DNA of 64,000 nucleotides. Origin: an uncultured Ruminococcus sp. (lineage in GTDB: Bacteria > Bacillota > Clostridia > Oscillospirales > Ruminococcaceae). How positions within the stretch are numbered: position 1 is the stretch's first letter; each line of letters opens with the position of its first letter. A model generated the notes under the pieces. That model made no database searches, was not told where the DNA came from, and worked only from the letters and a program-made list of their open reading frames with translations. Positions 14,821 through 24,275 of this stretch are shown here, one piece after another. The stretch spans positions 1-64,000 of the forward strand of contig CANQVK010000016.1 in assembly GCA_947627275.1 (NCBI GenBank), written 5' to 3'. The translations under genes and the position numbers were made by a program.

Positions 14821-16850
14821 AACGACCCGAGATACTTGCTCCCGCAGGCGGCATGGAAGCTCTGACCGCCGCCCTTAGAACAGGCGCAGACGCCGTTTAT
14901 GCAGGCGGAAAAAATTTCTCGGCAAGAAACAACGCCGCAAATTTCAGCAATGAAGAGCTTGCGGAAGCAGTACGGCTCTGCCATATCCATAACGCCAAGC
15001 TGTACCTTGCGGTAAATACAATAATATCAGACACAGAAGCGGAGGGATTCTGCCGCTTCATAAAATTTGCAGCCGAAACAGGCGTAGACGGCTACATAGT
15101 ACAGGATATAGGGGCGGCGCACATTATACGTTCAGCCGTTCCGAACGCTGTACTGCACGGCTCTACCCAGCTCTCCGTACATACGGTTTCGGGAGTGAGA
15201 CTTCTGAAAAGCATGGGATTTGAACGTGCCGTCCCAGCCCGTGAGCTGTCCGCAGATACGCTGAAAAAGATCTGTCGGGAAGATATAGAGGTCGAGGTCT
15301 TTGTACATGGCGCATTGTGCATGTCCGTTTCGGGACAATGCTACATGTCCGCCATGATTGGCTCGCGGTCGGCAAACCGAGGCTGCTGCGGTCAGGCATG
15401 TCGTCTGCCTTTCTCTGCTGCGGAAAACAAAAGTTATTCGGCGCTTTCCCTTAAAGACCTGTCGCTTCTCGGAAGTACGGACGAACTGTGCCGTATCGGC
15501 ATTGATTCGCTGAAAATCGAGGGTCGCATGAAACGTCCCGAATACATCGCCGCTGCCGTTACGGAACTGCAAAAGGCTCTTGACGGCAATTCTCCCGATA
15601 TGCAGACGCTTCGTGGTATTTTTTCCCGAAGCGGCTTCACAGACGGCTATTTTTCGGGTAAAAGGCAGGATATGTTCGGAGTTCGGGAAAAAGACGACGT
15701 AATTGCCGCACGTGAGATGATCCCGAAACTCCATGAGCTTTACCGCCGTGAAAAAACAGTTTTCACCGTTGACTTCCATGCCGAGATACTCACGGACAAG
15801 CCCATGAAAATAACGGCGCGTATCGGCGATATTTCCGCAGAAGTCACAGGAAATATCCCAGATATGGCAAGAAACGCTCCGACTGATGCCGAAACCGTAA
15901 AAAAACAGCTTTCAAAGCTCGGCGATACGGTTTTTAAGTGCGGAAATATCACAGTCAATATTGACAATGGTCTTTTCGTCCCTACAGGCAGACTTAACGA
16001 ACTCAGACGACTTGCCGCAGATAAGCTTACCGAAAAGATCATTCAGGCAAATAAACCCGAATATGAAATAAGCTCTTATACTCCCGAAATATCGGGAAAA
16101 AATATCCGCCGAACCTTTGATACGCTCCCGATCCGCACATTCTGCCGCACTGAGGAACAGGCAGAAGCGGCGGCTGAGCTTTCGGAATATGTGATCGTTC
16201 CCGAAAGCGTTATAACCCTTCAGACCACGGAGCGCATTCCCCAAAGCCGCATAATTATTTCCCCTCCGAGATTTATTGCAGACGAGGAAAAAACCGTTTC
16301 ACGCCTTTCGGAGCTAAGGGAACTCGGCTTTGAGCGGCTTTTGTGCCATACGCTCGATACTGCCGCAATAGGAAAAGCTCTCGGATTTAAGCTCCACGGC
16401 AGCTTCACAATGAACATGTTCAACTCGTTTTCGGCGGAATGTCTGCGTAAGCTCGGCTTTGAGGACTGCATTGCTTCTACGGAAATGACCGTAACCCAGC
16501 TCAATGCACTTTCAACGGATATGCCTGTCGGGGCAGTTATATACGGTCGGCTTCCGCTTATGCTCACCCGAAACTGCCCTATAAAAAATGAGGTCGGCTG
16601 CCGGAACTGCACGGGACGTCTTACCGACAGAACGACAAGAAGTTTCCCCGTTGCCTGCTCCAAAGACTATGTTGAAACGCTGAACTCCGATATTCTCTAT
16701 ATGGGCGATCGGCTTTCGGAAATGAAAAACATATCATTCGGCGCAGTTCTGCTCAACGAGGAAAACGCAGCGGAAACAAAGTCGGCGGTTTCCTGCAAGA
16801 AACCCGATTCCGCCATTACCCGCGGACTTTATTACAGAGGAGTTTTGTAA
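14817..16850 (+). CDS. U32 family peptidase
   Basis: A 677-residue member of peptidase family U32. The N-terminal TIM-barrel region begins PEILAPAGGMEAL, and the family signature is seen around residues 160-195 (EVFVHGALCMSVSGQC ... CGQACRLPF) with its conserved Cys residues. Related U32 enzymes are collagenase-like proteases or act with radical chemistry in RNA hydroxylation (RlhA), so the biochemical role is open. Further Cys in NEVGCRNC near the C-terminus. It overlaps zapA by four bases (ATGA). dut follows after four bases. Confidence 0.85.
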   Translation: MKRPEILAPAGGMEALTAALRTGADAVYAGGKNFSARNNAANFSNEELAEAVRLCHIHNAKLYLAVNTIISDTEAEGFCRFIKFAAETGVDGYIVQDIGAAHIIRSAVPNAVLHGSTQLSVHTVSGVRLLKSMGFERAVPARELSADTLKKICREDIEVEVFVHGALCMSVSGQCYMSAMIGSRSANRGCCGQACRLPFSAAENKSYSALSLKDLSLLGSTDELCRIGIDSLKIEGRMKRPEYIAAAVTELQKALDGNSPDMQTLRGIFSRSGFTDGYFSGKRQDMFGVREKDDVIAAREMIPKLHELYRREKTVFTVDFHAEILTDKPMKITARIGDISAEVTGNIPDMARNAPTDAETVKKQLSKLGDTVFKCGNITVNIDNGLFVPTGRLNELRRLAADKLTEKIIQANKPEYEISSYTPEISGKNIRRTFDTLPIRTFCRTEEQAEAAAELSEYVIVPESVITLQTTERIPQSRIIISPPRFIADEEKTVSRLSELRELGFERLLCHTLDTAAIGKALGFKLHGSFTMNMFNSFSAECLRKLGFEDCIASTEMTVTQLNALSTDMPVGAVIYGRLPLMLTRNCPIKNEVGCRNCTGRLTDRTTRSFPVACSKDYVETLNSDILYMGDRLSEMKNISFGAVLLNEENAAETKSAVSCKKPDSAITRGLYYRGVL

Positions 16851-16854
16851 ACAT

Positions 16855-17292
16855 ATGAAGCTTACATTTAAAAAGATAAACGAAAACGCCGTTATTCCGA
16901 CACGGGCAACTCCGTCAAGCGCAGGTCTCGATATTTACGCATGTCTTGACGAACCCGCTGATATTGCTCCGGGTGAAATAAAAATGATACCTACGGGCTT
17001 ATCCGCAATGGCTGACAGCGACGATGTTGTTATGCTGATCTATCCCCGTTCGGGACTTTCCTCAAAATACGGCGTATCCTTGGCAAACTGCGTTGGCGTA
17101 GTTGACAGCGACTACAGGGGAGCATGGTTCATTCCGCTTATCAATCACGGAAAACAGACGTTTACCGTGGAAAACGGAATGAGGATAGCTCAGCTTATCC
17201 CGACTAAGGCGCTTTTCCCCGAAATTGAGGTCAGCGATACGCTTACCGAAACCGAACGAGGCAGCAGAGGTTTCGGCTCATCGGGAATATAA
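16855..17292 (+). CDS. dut: dUTP diphosphatase
   Basis: Hydrolyses dUTP to dUMP, keeping uracil out of DNA and supplying dTMP synthesis. The 145-residue protein has all five trimeric dUTPase motifs: PSSAGLDIYA (motif 1), PRSGLSSKYG (2), GVVDSDYRG (3), RIAQLI (4) and RGSRGFGSSG (5), the last at the C-terminus. An upstream AGAGGAG lies within the end of the U32 gene. The length is normal. Confidence 0.95.
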   Translation: MKLTFKKINENAVIPTRATPSSAGLDIYACLDEPADIAPGEIKMIPTGLSAMADSDDVVMLIYPRSGLSSKYGVSLANCVGVVDSDYRGAWFIPLINHGKQTFTVENGMRIAQLIPTKALFPEIEVSDTLTETERGSRGFGSSGI

Positions 17293-17329
17293 TAATTTCT
17301 TAGACAAGAAAAAATAAAGGAGATAAACA

Positions 17330-17596
17330 ATGAAACGAGCGATCTACATGATCTTTCTTATAGGCTGCGCTTCAATTTTAGGCAACCTTCTGGGAAATAT
17401 GGTTATAGGTACGGAAGGCTTGAACTGGCTCAGCTATTCAAAAAAATTCGGTTTCGATCCGGGAACCTTTGATTTTTTTGATGTGTTCAACGTAACCTTC
17501 GGATTCCATTTTTCCATAAATATCGCCCAGCTTATACTTATAATCGCCGCAATAATCATTTACACCAAGACAGCTCCTAAAATTTTCACCAGTTGA
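17330..17596 (+). CDS. DUF4321 family membrane protein
   Basis: An 88-residue protein with an N-terminal membrane helix (about 5-25, with NLLGN) and a C-terminal helix (about 64-82, SINIAQLILIIAAIIIY). The middle segment PGTFDFFDVFNVTFGFHFSI matches the pattern of DUF4321 proteins encoded close to mreB in many Firmicutes. Function is not known; the neighbourhood suggests a cell-envelope role. AAAGGAG stands upstream of the ATG. Confidence 0.7.
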   Translation: MKRAIYMIFLIGCASILGNLLGNMVIGTEGLNWLSYSKKFGFDPGTFDFFDVFNVTFGFHFSINIAQLILIIAAIIIYTKTAPKIFTS

Positions 17597-17626
17597 TTTG
17601 CAGGAAATATTTTTCTGAAAATTCCA

Positions 17627-17655
17627 TTGTCTAATCCCTTTATTGGTGATATAAT
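17627..17655 (+). promoter_or_regulatory. Promoter of the mre operon
   Basis: TTGTCT (17627-17632), 17-base spacer, TATAAT (17650-17655), 30 bases before mreB. It gives mreB-mreC-mreD-PBP2 their own start inside the longer cluster. Confidence 0.7.
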
Positions 17656-17684
17656 AACTATAGATTATTTTAAGGAGCTTCGTA

Positions 17685-18701
17685 ATGTTTACAAAAGATA
17701 TTGGTATAGATTTAGGAACAGCAAACACCCTTGTATACCTTCGCGGCAAAGGTATCATCATAAGAGAACCGTCCGTTGTCGCCGTTAATACCAGAACCGA
17801 CAAAACCAGATACGTCGGCATGGAGGCGAAAGAGGTCATCGGACGCACGCCCGGCTCTATCGTTGCAGTACGTCCCTTGAAGGACGGCGTAATAGCAGAT
17901 TTTGACATTGCCACAACTATGCTTCAGGAATTCATAAAAAAGGCTTTAAGGGGTACAATACTCACAAAGGCTAATGTTATAATATGTATTCCCTCGGGCG
18001 TTACCGCCGTAGAAAGACGCGCTGTCCGTGAATCCTGCAAAAAAGCGGGCGCGAACAACGTCCTTATTATCGAAGAACCTATGGCGGCGGCAATAGGCGC
18101 AGGTCTGCCGACAAATACCCCCTCCGGCAGCATGATAATCGACATCGGAGGAGGAACAAGCGAAGTGGCGGTCATTTCACTCGGCGGAATAGTTTCGTCA
18201 CGCTCTATAAGATGTGCCGGAGACGAGTTCGACGCCTCGATAATCAACTACATCAAGAAAAAATACAATCTTCTTATCGGCGAAAGGACTGCCGAAAATA
18301 TCAAAATAGAGATAGGCTCGGCTTTCCCGGGAGAAAAAGAGGACACAATGGAAATAAAGGGAAGAAATCTTCTCAACGGTCTCCCCGAAAACGTCACCGT
18401 GAACTCTGCCGAAATAAGAGACGCCCTTGTAGAACCGCTTGCCAAAGTCATTGACGCTGTAAAGGCTACTCTGGAGGAAACTCCGCCTGAGCTTTCTGCG
18501 GACATCATAGACCACGGAATTACGCTTGCAGGCGGCGGAGCGCTTTTAAGGGGTCTTGATAAGCTTATTTCAAGAGAAACGGGAATGCCCGTATATATCG
18601 CCGAATATCCCCTTGACTGCGTTGCGGAGGGAACAGGAAAAATCCTCGAAAACATCAGCGATTATCAGGACGCTCTTACCGAAAACGTCAAGTATTACTA
18701 A
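17685..18701 (+). CDS. mreB: Rod shape-determining actin homologue MreB
   Basis: Bacterial actin that positions the elongation machinery under the membrane. The 338-residue protein begins [17 protein letters not shown], with phosphate loop 1 DLGTANT, then the adenosine motifs [11 protein letters not shown] and [17 protein letters not shown] precedes the ATG. It heads the mreB-mreC-mreD-PBP2 operon. The size and all nucleotide-binding motifs are normal, so it is expected to be active. Confidence 0.96.
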   Translation: MFTKDIGIDLGTANTLVYLRGKGIIIREPSVVAVNTRTDKTRYVGMEAKEVIGRTPGSIVAVRPLKDGVIADFDIATTMLQEFIKKALRGTILTKANVIICIPSGVTAVERRAVRESCKKAGANNVLIIEEPMAAAIGAGLPTNTPSGSMIIDIGGGTSEVAVISLGGIVSSRSIRCAGDEFDASIINYIKKKYNLLIGERTAENIKIEIGSAFPGEKEDTMEIKGRNLLNGLPENVTVNSAEIRDALVEPLAKVIDAVKATLEETPPELSADIIDHGITLAGGGALLRGLDKLISRETGMPVYIAEYPLDCVAEGTGKILENISDYQDALTENVKYY

Positions 18702-18713
18702 GGAGGCTGCTTA

Positions 18714-19601
18714 ATGGGCGAATTTTTAAAAAGCACACGTTTCAAAGTCCTGCTTGCATTTCTCGCCTTTCTTGTGGGAATTATGATATATTCCGTCACC
18801 AAGGGCGGTTACTCTCTGTCGGGAGTTTCCTTTATAAATACGATAACCAAGCCGTTTCGGTACATTTCCAACAGCATTTCCATGAAAATCGAAAAAAACG
18901 CCGACAGCATTAACAATGCCGACGCTTACTACGAGGAAAATCAGGAGCTTAAAAGACAGATAGGAGAGCTTAACAAAAAGCTTACCGACTACGACGACCT
19001 TGTTGCCGAAGTCGAGGAGCTTCGCAAGCTTGTGGTGATCAAGGAAGAACATCCCGATAATATTTTCTCTCAGCCTGCGGAGGTAATGGGTTATATTGCA
19101 AACGACCCGTTTAAGGGCTTTACTATCGACCGTGGATATGCCGACGACATCGAACCTTATTCCCCCGTTATCACGCCCGAGGGCATCGTTGGGATAGTTA
19201 TCGACGTTTCACAGCACAGCTCGACTGTACGGACTCTGCTTTCCCCCGATCTGTCAATTGCGGCAATATGCTCGTCCACCAACACCGACTTCGGAATTAT
19301 CGAGGGTACGGTAATTACGGCGGAAAACGGCATGACAAAGCTTACGCACCTTGACAAGAATCACCAGATAAAAAAAGGCGACCTTATGATAACCTCGGGA
19401 AGCAGCGGACTTTTCCCAAAAGACCATGCTATCGGAACAGTTACAAAAACAGGTATAGAGGCAAACGGTCTCTCTGCATACGCTGAAATAGAGCCGTGCG
19501 CCGACATTTCCCGACTGCGCTCGGTATTCGTTATCACAGATTTCGACGGCAAGAACGACTCAAATAAGGAGGACACCGATGAGGATAAAGACAACTCGTG
19601 A
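18714..19601 (+). CDS. mreC: Rod shape-determining protein MreC
   Basis: Bitopic membrane protein that links MreB to the periplasmic-side synthesis machinery. It has one N-terminal helix (about 11-30), a coiled coil (about 60-105, KRQIGELNKKLTDYDDL), and the beta-barrel MreC domain (about 115-275) with segments such as GIVGIVIDVSQHSSTVRTLL. The Asp/Lys-rich tail overlaps the first 23 bases of mreD. AAGGAGG stands upstream of the ATG. Confidence 0.93.
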   Translation: MGEFLKSTRFKVLLAFLAFLVGIMIYSVTKGGYSLSGVSFINTITKPFRYISNSISMKIEKNADSINNADAYYEENQELKRQIGELNKKLTDYDDLVAEVEELRKLVVIKEEHPDNIFSQPAEVMGYIANDPFKGFTIDRGYADDIEPYSPVITPEGIVGIVIDVSQHSSTVRTLLSPDLSIAAICSSTNTDFGIIEGTVITAENGMTKLTHLDKNHQIKKGDLMITSGSSGLFPKDHAIGTVTKTGIEANGLSAYAEIEPCADISRLRSVFVITDFDGKNDSNKEDTDEDKDNS

Positions 19602-20145
19602 AAAGCGGATCCTCTACTTTAAAACGGCGCTCCGCTGGATAATATATTATCTTATAATATTTTCAAGCTTTATCATTATGACCTCGGGTTCATGGAAAAA
19701 ACCCGTGCTTTTAGTCCCTGTGGCTCTGTGCATAGCCATAAACAACGATATAATGGCGTCTGCGTATACGGGAGCGTTCTGCGGACTGCTTATAGACGTT
19801 GCCTGCGGACGGCTTGTGGGTTATAACGCGGTACTGCTGACCGTTTTCTGCGTTGCCTCCACTTTGATTTTTGAACTGTATCTTCGGAGAAAATTTATTA
19901 ACTTTATAGTCATTTCGGCGGCGGCGGCGTTTTTACAGTGCTGGCTCGATTACAAGTTCTTCTACGAAATATGGGGATTTGCGGACGTTGAACGGATATT
20001 CAGGAACACTACTCTTAAGGTCTGGGGCTATACCGTTATTTCCTCCGTTTTTATCTATATATTGTTTAAAATAATCAACAATTGGCTTATGCCAAAAGAG
20101 CATCTGACCATTGAAGAAGTTATACGCACAAGTCAGGGGGCATAA
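19579..20145 (+). CDS. mreD: Rod shape-determining protein MreD
   Basis: Polytopic membrane partner of MreC. The 188-residue protein has five to six predicted helices, starting at about residue 16 (RWIIYYLIIFSSFIIM). The sequence is poorly conserved, as usual for MreD, so the call depends on size, topology and position between mreC and PBP2. The start lies inside mreC with GGAGG six bases upstream; the ORFs overlap by 23 bases. The stop codon abuts the PBP2 start. Confidence 0.85.
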   Translation: MRIKTTREKRILYFKTALRWIIYYLIIFSSFIIMTSGSWKKPVLLVPVALCIAINNDIMASAYTGAFCGLLIDVACGRLVGYNAVLLTVFCVASTLIFELYLRRKFINFIVISAAAAFLQCWLDYKFFYEIWGFADVERIFRNTTLKVWGYTVISSVFIYILFKIINNWLMPKEHLTIEEVIRTSQGA

Positions 20146-22269
20146 ATGAAATCCATTTCCGATACAATCAAATCTATCGTTATTGTGGCTCTTGTCATTT
20201 GTCTGGGCGTTCTGTCGTCCATGAAGCTTATGAAGCTCCAGATAGTCGAAGGCGATGAAGCGGCGGCGTCTCCAAGATATGACAGCAAAGCGACCACCTT
20301 CAAGCGTGAGGTCACGCCTACCAGAGGAGAAATTCTCGATTACAAGGGCAACGTCATAATCGGAAACAATTCCCGCATAGATATTGTTCTGCAATACGCT
20401 TTCTTTCCCGAGGATCTTCAGGAGGGCAACGAGATACTTCTCAGAATATACAATGAGCTTGCGGAAAAAGAGTATATTTTCGAGGAGGTTCTCCCCATAA
20501 GCGTTTCTTATCCCTACGCTTACACTCAGGACGATACGTCAGACGTTACCGAACGACTGAACCTCAACGTTTACGCTACTGCGGAAAACTGCATTGATAA
20601 GCTTATTTCCGACTACAAGATCTCCGACGACTACACTCAGGAGGAAAAAAGAATTATCGCAGGTCTGCGATACGCTATGCTTGCCAAGGATTTTTCCTAC
20701 AACAACGATCTGATTCTTGCGAAAAATGTTAATAGATTTACCGTTATAAAATTGAAAGAGCTTAGCAACGTTCTCAAAGGCGTTGAGGCAGTCGAAGCGG
20801 CTGACCGTGAAATAGTACGGGGCGATATTCTCCCCCACGAGATCGGTATGGTAGGCCCTATTTACGCCGAGGAATACGAAGAGCTGAAAGAAAAGGGCTA
20901 CGCCATGAACGATCAGGTCGGAAAAAACGGCATTGAATACGCTATGGAATCCGAGCTTCGGGGCAAAAGCGGCGAAGAAGAAGTAACGATACTTGACGGC
21001 TCTATTGTGGATATTCGCACTCTCGACGAAACTGTTCCGGGACAGACTGTAAAGCTGACCGTTGACGGAGCTTTTCAGGTAAAGCTTCAGGGAGTGCTTG
21101 ATAACTTCCTTGACCGTTTCGGCTACTTCAACGGCAGAAAGGTCGAAAAGGGAGCGCTGGTGGTTCTTGACGCAAAAACCGGAGCTGTAAGAGGTATGGC
21201 AACTGCTCCCACATATAATTTAAAGGACTTCGAGAAAGACTACGACAAGCTTTTAAATGCCGAAAATTCACCGATGTTCAACCGCTGTACATGGGGTCAA
21301 TACCTCCCCGGCTCAACTTTCAAAACAGTAACCGCTACAGCAGGACTCAACGAGGGCGTTATCAACGGCGGAACATATTTCAACTGCACAGGCCCGAGAA
21401 GCTACAACTTCTACGGAAGTACGTATGGCTGTACAGGAACTCACAGCGGTATTGCCGTAAGACAGGCAATTCAGGTTTCCTGCAACATCTTTTTTTATGA
21501 GACTTCGAGGCTTCTTGGCATCGACAATATTACAAAATACGCCGAGCTGTACGGTCTCGGCTCGTCACTGGGTCTGGAAACCGGCGACGCTTCGGGTTTC
21601 CTCTGCAATCCCGAAACATTTGCGGAGAGAGGTCAGCCATGGTATATCGGCTACGTTATACAAGCAGGTATCGGAAATCAGGACTGCGGCTTCACTCCCC
21701 TACAGCTTGCGACCGTTGCAAACACTATCGCAAACCGCGGCGTGCGCTATAAGCCCTATCTGGTGGACAGCCTTTATACCTATGGTACAAAGGAAATGAC
21801 CTCCAAAACCAAGCCGACGGTTGCGGAAACTATCGAGCTTAATAATGATTATGTTTACGACTACATCGTCGGCGGTATGATAGACGCTTCTTACAACGTC
21901 CCTGCTCCGTATTCGCTCACAGGACTGGGCTTTAACGTAGCGATAAAAACTGGTACTCCCCAGACCGATATGAACGATCTGAGCAAGCAGAACTCCGTAT
22001 TTATCGGCTTCGCTCCGGCTGAAGACCCCGAGATCGCTTTTGCAGGCGTTATCGAGGGGGGCGAGTATTCCAAATATATGATAAGAGATATAATCAATGC
22101 GTACAGCGAATGCTTCGGCATCAACGGCTCTAAGCCCACAGCGGAAATGCCTCCCGAAGTCAGAGGCGGAACTACTGCTAAAACAACTACTTCCACCACG
22201 ACTTCTAAAGGCAAATCAAAAAAGACCAAATCAACGGATACGGTAACTACAGCAGTTACAACAGAATAA
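20146..22269 (+). CDS. mrdA: Penicillin-binding protein 2 (elongation transpeptidase)
   Basis: Class B PBP that cross-links peptidoglycan during elongation with RodA and MreBCD. The 707-residue protein has one N-terminal membrane helix (about 10-28), a dimerisation domain, and the transpeptidase domain. Active-site motifs are all present: STFK with nucleophile S390, SCN (445-447) and KTG (601-603). The last 40 residues form a Thr/Lys-rich tail (KTTTSTTTSKGKSKKTKS) that is not part of the enzyme and may sit in the cell wall. It directly follows mreD and ends at a terminator. Confidence 0.93.
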   Translation: MKSISDTIKSIVIVALVICLGVLSSMKLMKLQIVEGDEAAASPRYDSKATTFKREVTPTRGEILDYKGNVIIGNNSRIDIVLQYAFFPEDLQEGNEILLRIYNELAEKEYIFEEVLPISVSYPYAYTQDDTSDVTERLNLNVYATAENCIDKLISDYKISDDYTQEEKRIIAGLRYAMLAKDFSYNNDLILAKNVNRFTVIKLKELSNVLKGVEAVEAADREIVRGDILPHEIGMVGPIYAEEYEELKEKGYAMNDQVGKNGIEYAMESELRGKSGEEEVTILDGSIVDIRTLDETVPGQTVKLTVDGAFQVKLQGVLDNFLDRFGYFNGRKVEKGALVVLDAKTGAVRGMATAPTYNLKDFEKDYDKLLNAENSPMFNRCTWGQYLPGSTFKTVTATAGLNEGVINGGTYFNCTGPRSYNFYGSTYGCTGTHSGIAVRQAIQVSCNIFFYETSRLLGIDNITKYAELYGLGSSLGLETGDASGFLCNPETFAERGQPWYIGYVIQAGIGNQDCGFTPLQLATVANTIANRGVRYKPYLVDSLYTYGTKEMTSKTKPTVAETIELNNDYVYDYIVGGMIDASYNVPAPYSLTGLGFNVAIKTGTPQTDMNDLSKQNSVFIGFAPAEDPEIAFAGVIEGGEYSKYMIRDIINAYSECFGINGSKPTAEMPPEVRGGTTAKTTTSTTTSKGKSKKTKSTDTVTTAVTTE

Positions 22270-22270
22270 A

Positions 22271-22302
22271 AAATCGCCGCCAATTATATGGCGGCTTTTT
22301 TA
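22271..22302. terminator. Bidirectional terminator between PBP2 and the TtcA-like gene
   Basis: Stem GCCGCC (22276-22281) / GGCGGC (22290-22295) with A-rich bases on the left and TTTTTT on the right, serving two convergent genes. Confidence 0.8.
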
Positions 22303-23166
22303 TGTATCAGGTTCACTGTATTTATCAAGAAAATTATGAACTCCCTCGTTATCTTTATACGCTATAATAGTGTTCAGATTGACGTTTTCAACGCTTCGGA
22401 AAATATTTTTCTCCACCTGCGGATTGATTTTTTTCAGTTCGGCGATAAGAGCCTTTGTTTCCATTCGCTTTGACGCCGAATGCCCGTCCTCCCCGACATC
22501 TGAGCAAGTCTCGGTAAACTTGCAGGCGCACTGTATAAAATCAAGTTCATTGTAGCTGCACCAGCGCTTTATATCAGCCTCTCGTACAAGATACATGGGA
22601 CGTATCAGTTCCATGCCCTCAAAATTGGTACTGTGCAGCTTCGGCATCATTGTCTGAACCTGTCCGCCGTATAACATTCCCATGAGGATCGTTTCGATAA
22701 CGTCGTCAAAATGATGACCGAGAGCTATCTTATTGCACCCCAGCTCCTTTGCCTTGCTGTAGAGATAGCCACGCCGCATTCTTGCGCAGATATAGCAGGG
22801 ATTTTTCTCGATATGTACCACCGACCCGAATATGTCCGACTCAAAAATATTTACGGGTATTGAAAGCTTCTCCGCATTTTCTTCGATCTTACGGCGATTT
22901 ACCGCATTATACCCCGGATCCATCACCAAAAATTCCACCTCGAACGGAAACTTATCGTGACGCTTAAGCTCCTGAAAAAGCTTCGCCATAAGCATCGAAT
23001 CCTTACCGCCCGAAATACACACGGCTATCTTATCCCCAGGCTGAACAAGCTCGTACTCGTTTATACCTTTGGTAAATTTGCACCATATGCTCTTTTTGAA
23101 CTTCTTACGCAGACTAAGCTCCGCTTTTTCTGTAGTATTCCTTATTTCTTCCGCTGATGTATTCAC
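22300..23166 (-). CDS. TtcA/TilS-like PP-loop tRNA-modifying ATPase
   Basis: A 288-residue PP-loop ATPase like tRNA 2-thiocytidine synthetase TtcA. The PP-loop is SGGKDS (52-57); Cys pairs that could hold a Fe-S cluster are in NPCYICARMRRG and, further on, ACKFTETCSDVG. GHHFDDVIET is the family signature after the second Cys pair. The start is GTG at 23166 with GGAG upstream. In Clostridia such proteins may act in tRNA thiolation; the precise tRNA site is inferred, not shown. The gene lies downstream of a LytM-type gene on the same strand. Confidence 0.85.
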   Translation of the reverse strand: MNTSAEEIRNTTEKAELSLRKKFKKSIWCKFTKGINEYELVQPGDKIAVCISGGKDSMLMAKLFQELKRHDKFPFEVEFLVMDPGYNAVNRRKIEENAEKLSIPVNIFESDIFGSVVHIEKNPCYICARMRRGYLYSKAKELGCNKIALGHHFDDVIETILMGMLYGGQVQTMMPKLHSTNFEGMELIRPMYLVREADIKRWCSYNELDFIQCACKFTETCSDVGEDGHSASKRMETKALIAELKKINPQVEKNIFRSVENVNLNTIIAYKDNEGVHNFLDKYSEPDT

Positions 23167-23186
23167 AATATCCGCTCCGTATGTAA

Positions 23187-23202
23187 CCCTCGAAAGCGAG
23201 GG
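23187..23202 (-). terminator. Possible weak terminator after the LytM gene
   Basis: Stem CCCTCG (23187-23192) / CGAGGG (23197-23202) lies between the stop of the LytM protein gene and the TtcA-like start. There is no strong T-run on the minus strand, so readthrough is likely. Confidence 0.3.
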
Positions 23203-23208
23203 CTTTTG

Positions 23209-23991
23209 CTATTTATTGATCTCCGACATCGGGTCAATATAATTTCCATTGTGGAGAATTTCGATATGAAGATGCGGAGACAATGCAGATTCTATGTCCG
23301 CTGTATCGCCCACCGTACCTATAATATCGCCGCTCACAAGCATATCTCCTGCCTGTACCGAAAGTCCGCTCGAAAGTCCGCAGTAACGGCTAACGTATCC
23401 GTTATGGTGGTCAAGCTCGACAGTTACGCCCCATACAGGGTCATTTGTGACCTCCATTATCTCACCGTTTGACACGGCATACACCTCGGCTCCGACCTCT
23501 GCGGCAATGTCCGCACCGTTATGAGTCTGCCATGAACCTGTAGTCGGATTCTTTACAAGCTCTCCTCCGCTGAAAATTCCTATAACATCGCCCATTTCAG
23601 CAAGAGGCGGCTTAACGTTTTCCATTTTTGTCACGCCTGCGGGTTCCGCGTCCTCGGGAACTTCCTCAACAACAGGCTCGGCAGGGTCGATCATTATCGC
23701 CTCGGCAGGCAAAGTGACCACAGGCGGAGCTGTTGCCGCCGGTTTTGGCGCAGACGTCACATTCGGCGCAGTAACACGATATGCCGGCGACGTTCCTTTG
23801 GGCAGGTCGTCTACACGTCTGTCAACTGCCGCTTCTGATTCTTCCTGTATTTTCTTGGCGGTAAAATCTTCTGTAAGCCTTTCGCCCTGATCGTAAGCAA
23901 AATAACATGCCGAGCCTACCATTACCGCACTTATCCCCAAAGCGGCGTAAAAGCCCTTTGAGCCTTTTTTGTTATCTGAAATTTTTTTCAC
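23209..23991 (-). CDS. M23/LytM-domain protein, SpoIIQ-like
   Basis: A 260-residue protein with a cytoplasmic N-terminus (KKISDNKKGSKG), one membrane helix (about 14-33), a Pro/Ala-rich linker, and a C-terminal LytM/M23 domain (about 145-255). Zn ligands are present: HNGAD (H and D) and HLHIE. Layout and size match SpoIIQ, the forespore membrane protein of the engulfment channel, whose zinc site is kept in Clostridia. The start is GTG at 23991 with GGAGG seven bases upstream; the frame start at 24000 would overlap that site. A forespore-type promoter (24010-24038) supports a sporulation role. Confidence 0.75.
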   Translation of the reverse strand: MKKISDNKKGSKGFYAALGISAVMVGSACYFAYDQGERLTEDFTAKKIQEESEAAVDRRVDDLPKGTSPAYRVTAPNVTSAPKPAATAPPVVTLPAEAIMIDPAEPVVEEVPEDAEPAGVTKMENVKPPLAEMGDVIGIFSGGELVKNPTTGSWQTHNGADIAAEVGAEVYAVSNGEIMEVTNDPVWGVTVELDHHNGYVSRYCGLSSGLSVQAGDMLVSGDIIGTVGDTADIESALSPHLHIEILHNGNYIDPMSEINK

Positions 23992-24009
23992 GTATAACAC
24001 CTCCGCTAT

Positions 24010-24038
24010 TAGTATGAGTTTTTTCGGAGATGTTATTC
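24010..24038 (-). promoter_or_regulatory. Candidate SigG/SigF-type promoter of the SpoIIQ-like gene
   Basis: On the minus strand GAATA (24038-24034), 17-base spacer, CATACTA (24016-24010). This fits the Bacillus SigG pattern (GHATR, 17-18 bases, CATWMTA) exactly. It places the mRNA start only about 15 bases before the start codon, just ahead of the ribosome binding site. Confidence 0.45.
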
Positions 24039-24066
24039 GCGTTCTATGGAAATTTTTTTGAATTAT

Positions 24067-24263
24067 TGATCATTGTCCGCAACTTAAACGGATATTTGTC
24101 TCCCTTTACTTCTTGTCAAATGGAGACTATTTGAACCAATGTCGTAACATTCTGCTCCGTTCGGGGCAGAATGTTACGAAAACTGAGATTCCAAAGGGGT
24201 CACCCCTTTGGCAGGGGGTGCAGGGGGACAGCGTCCCCCTGCTAAAGTTGTAGACAGTGATGA
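24067..24263. mobile_element. Hairpin-type MITE (copy C)
   Basis: Ends TGATCATTGTCCGCAACTTA (left) and, reversed, TCATCACTGTCTACAACTTT (right), matching the family end. In reverse orientation to copy B it holds hairpin CAGGGGGAC-GCT-GTCCCCCTG, hairpin CCAAAGGGG-TGA-CCCCTTTGG, and a third hairpin CGTAACATTCTGC (24143-24155) / GCAGAATGTTACG (24166-24178). The third stem differs from that in copy B except for its base TCGTAA/TTACGA. It lies between the LytM gene promoter and the xylulokinase stop. Confidence 0.75.
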
Positions 24264-24275
24264 ATTAGCATAAAT

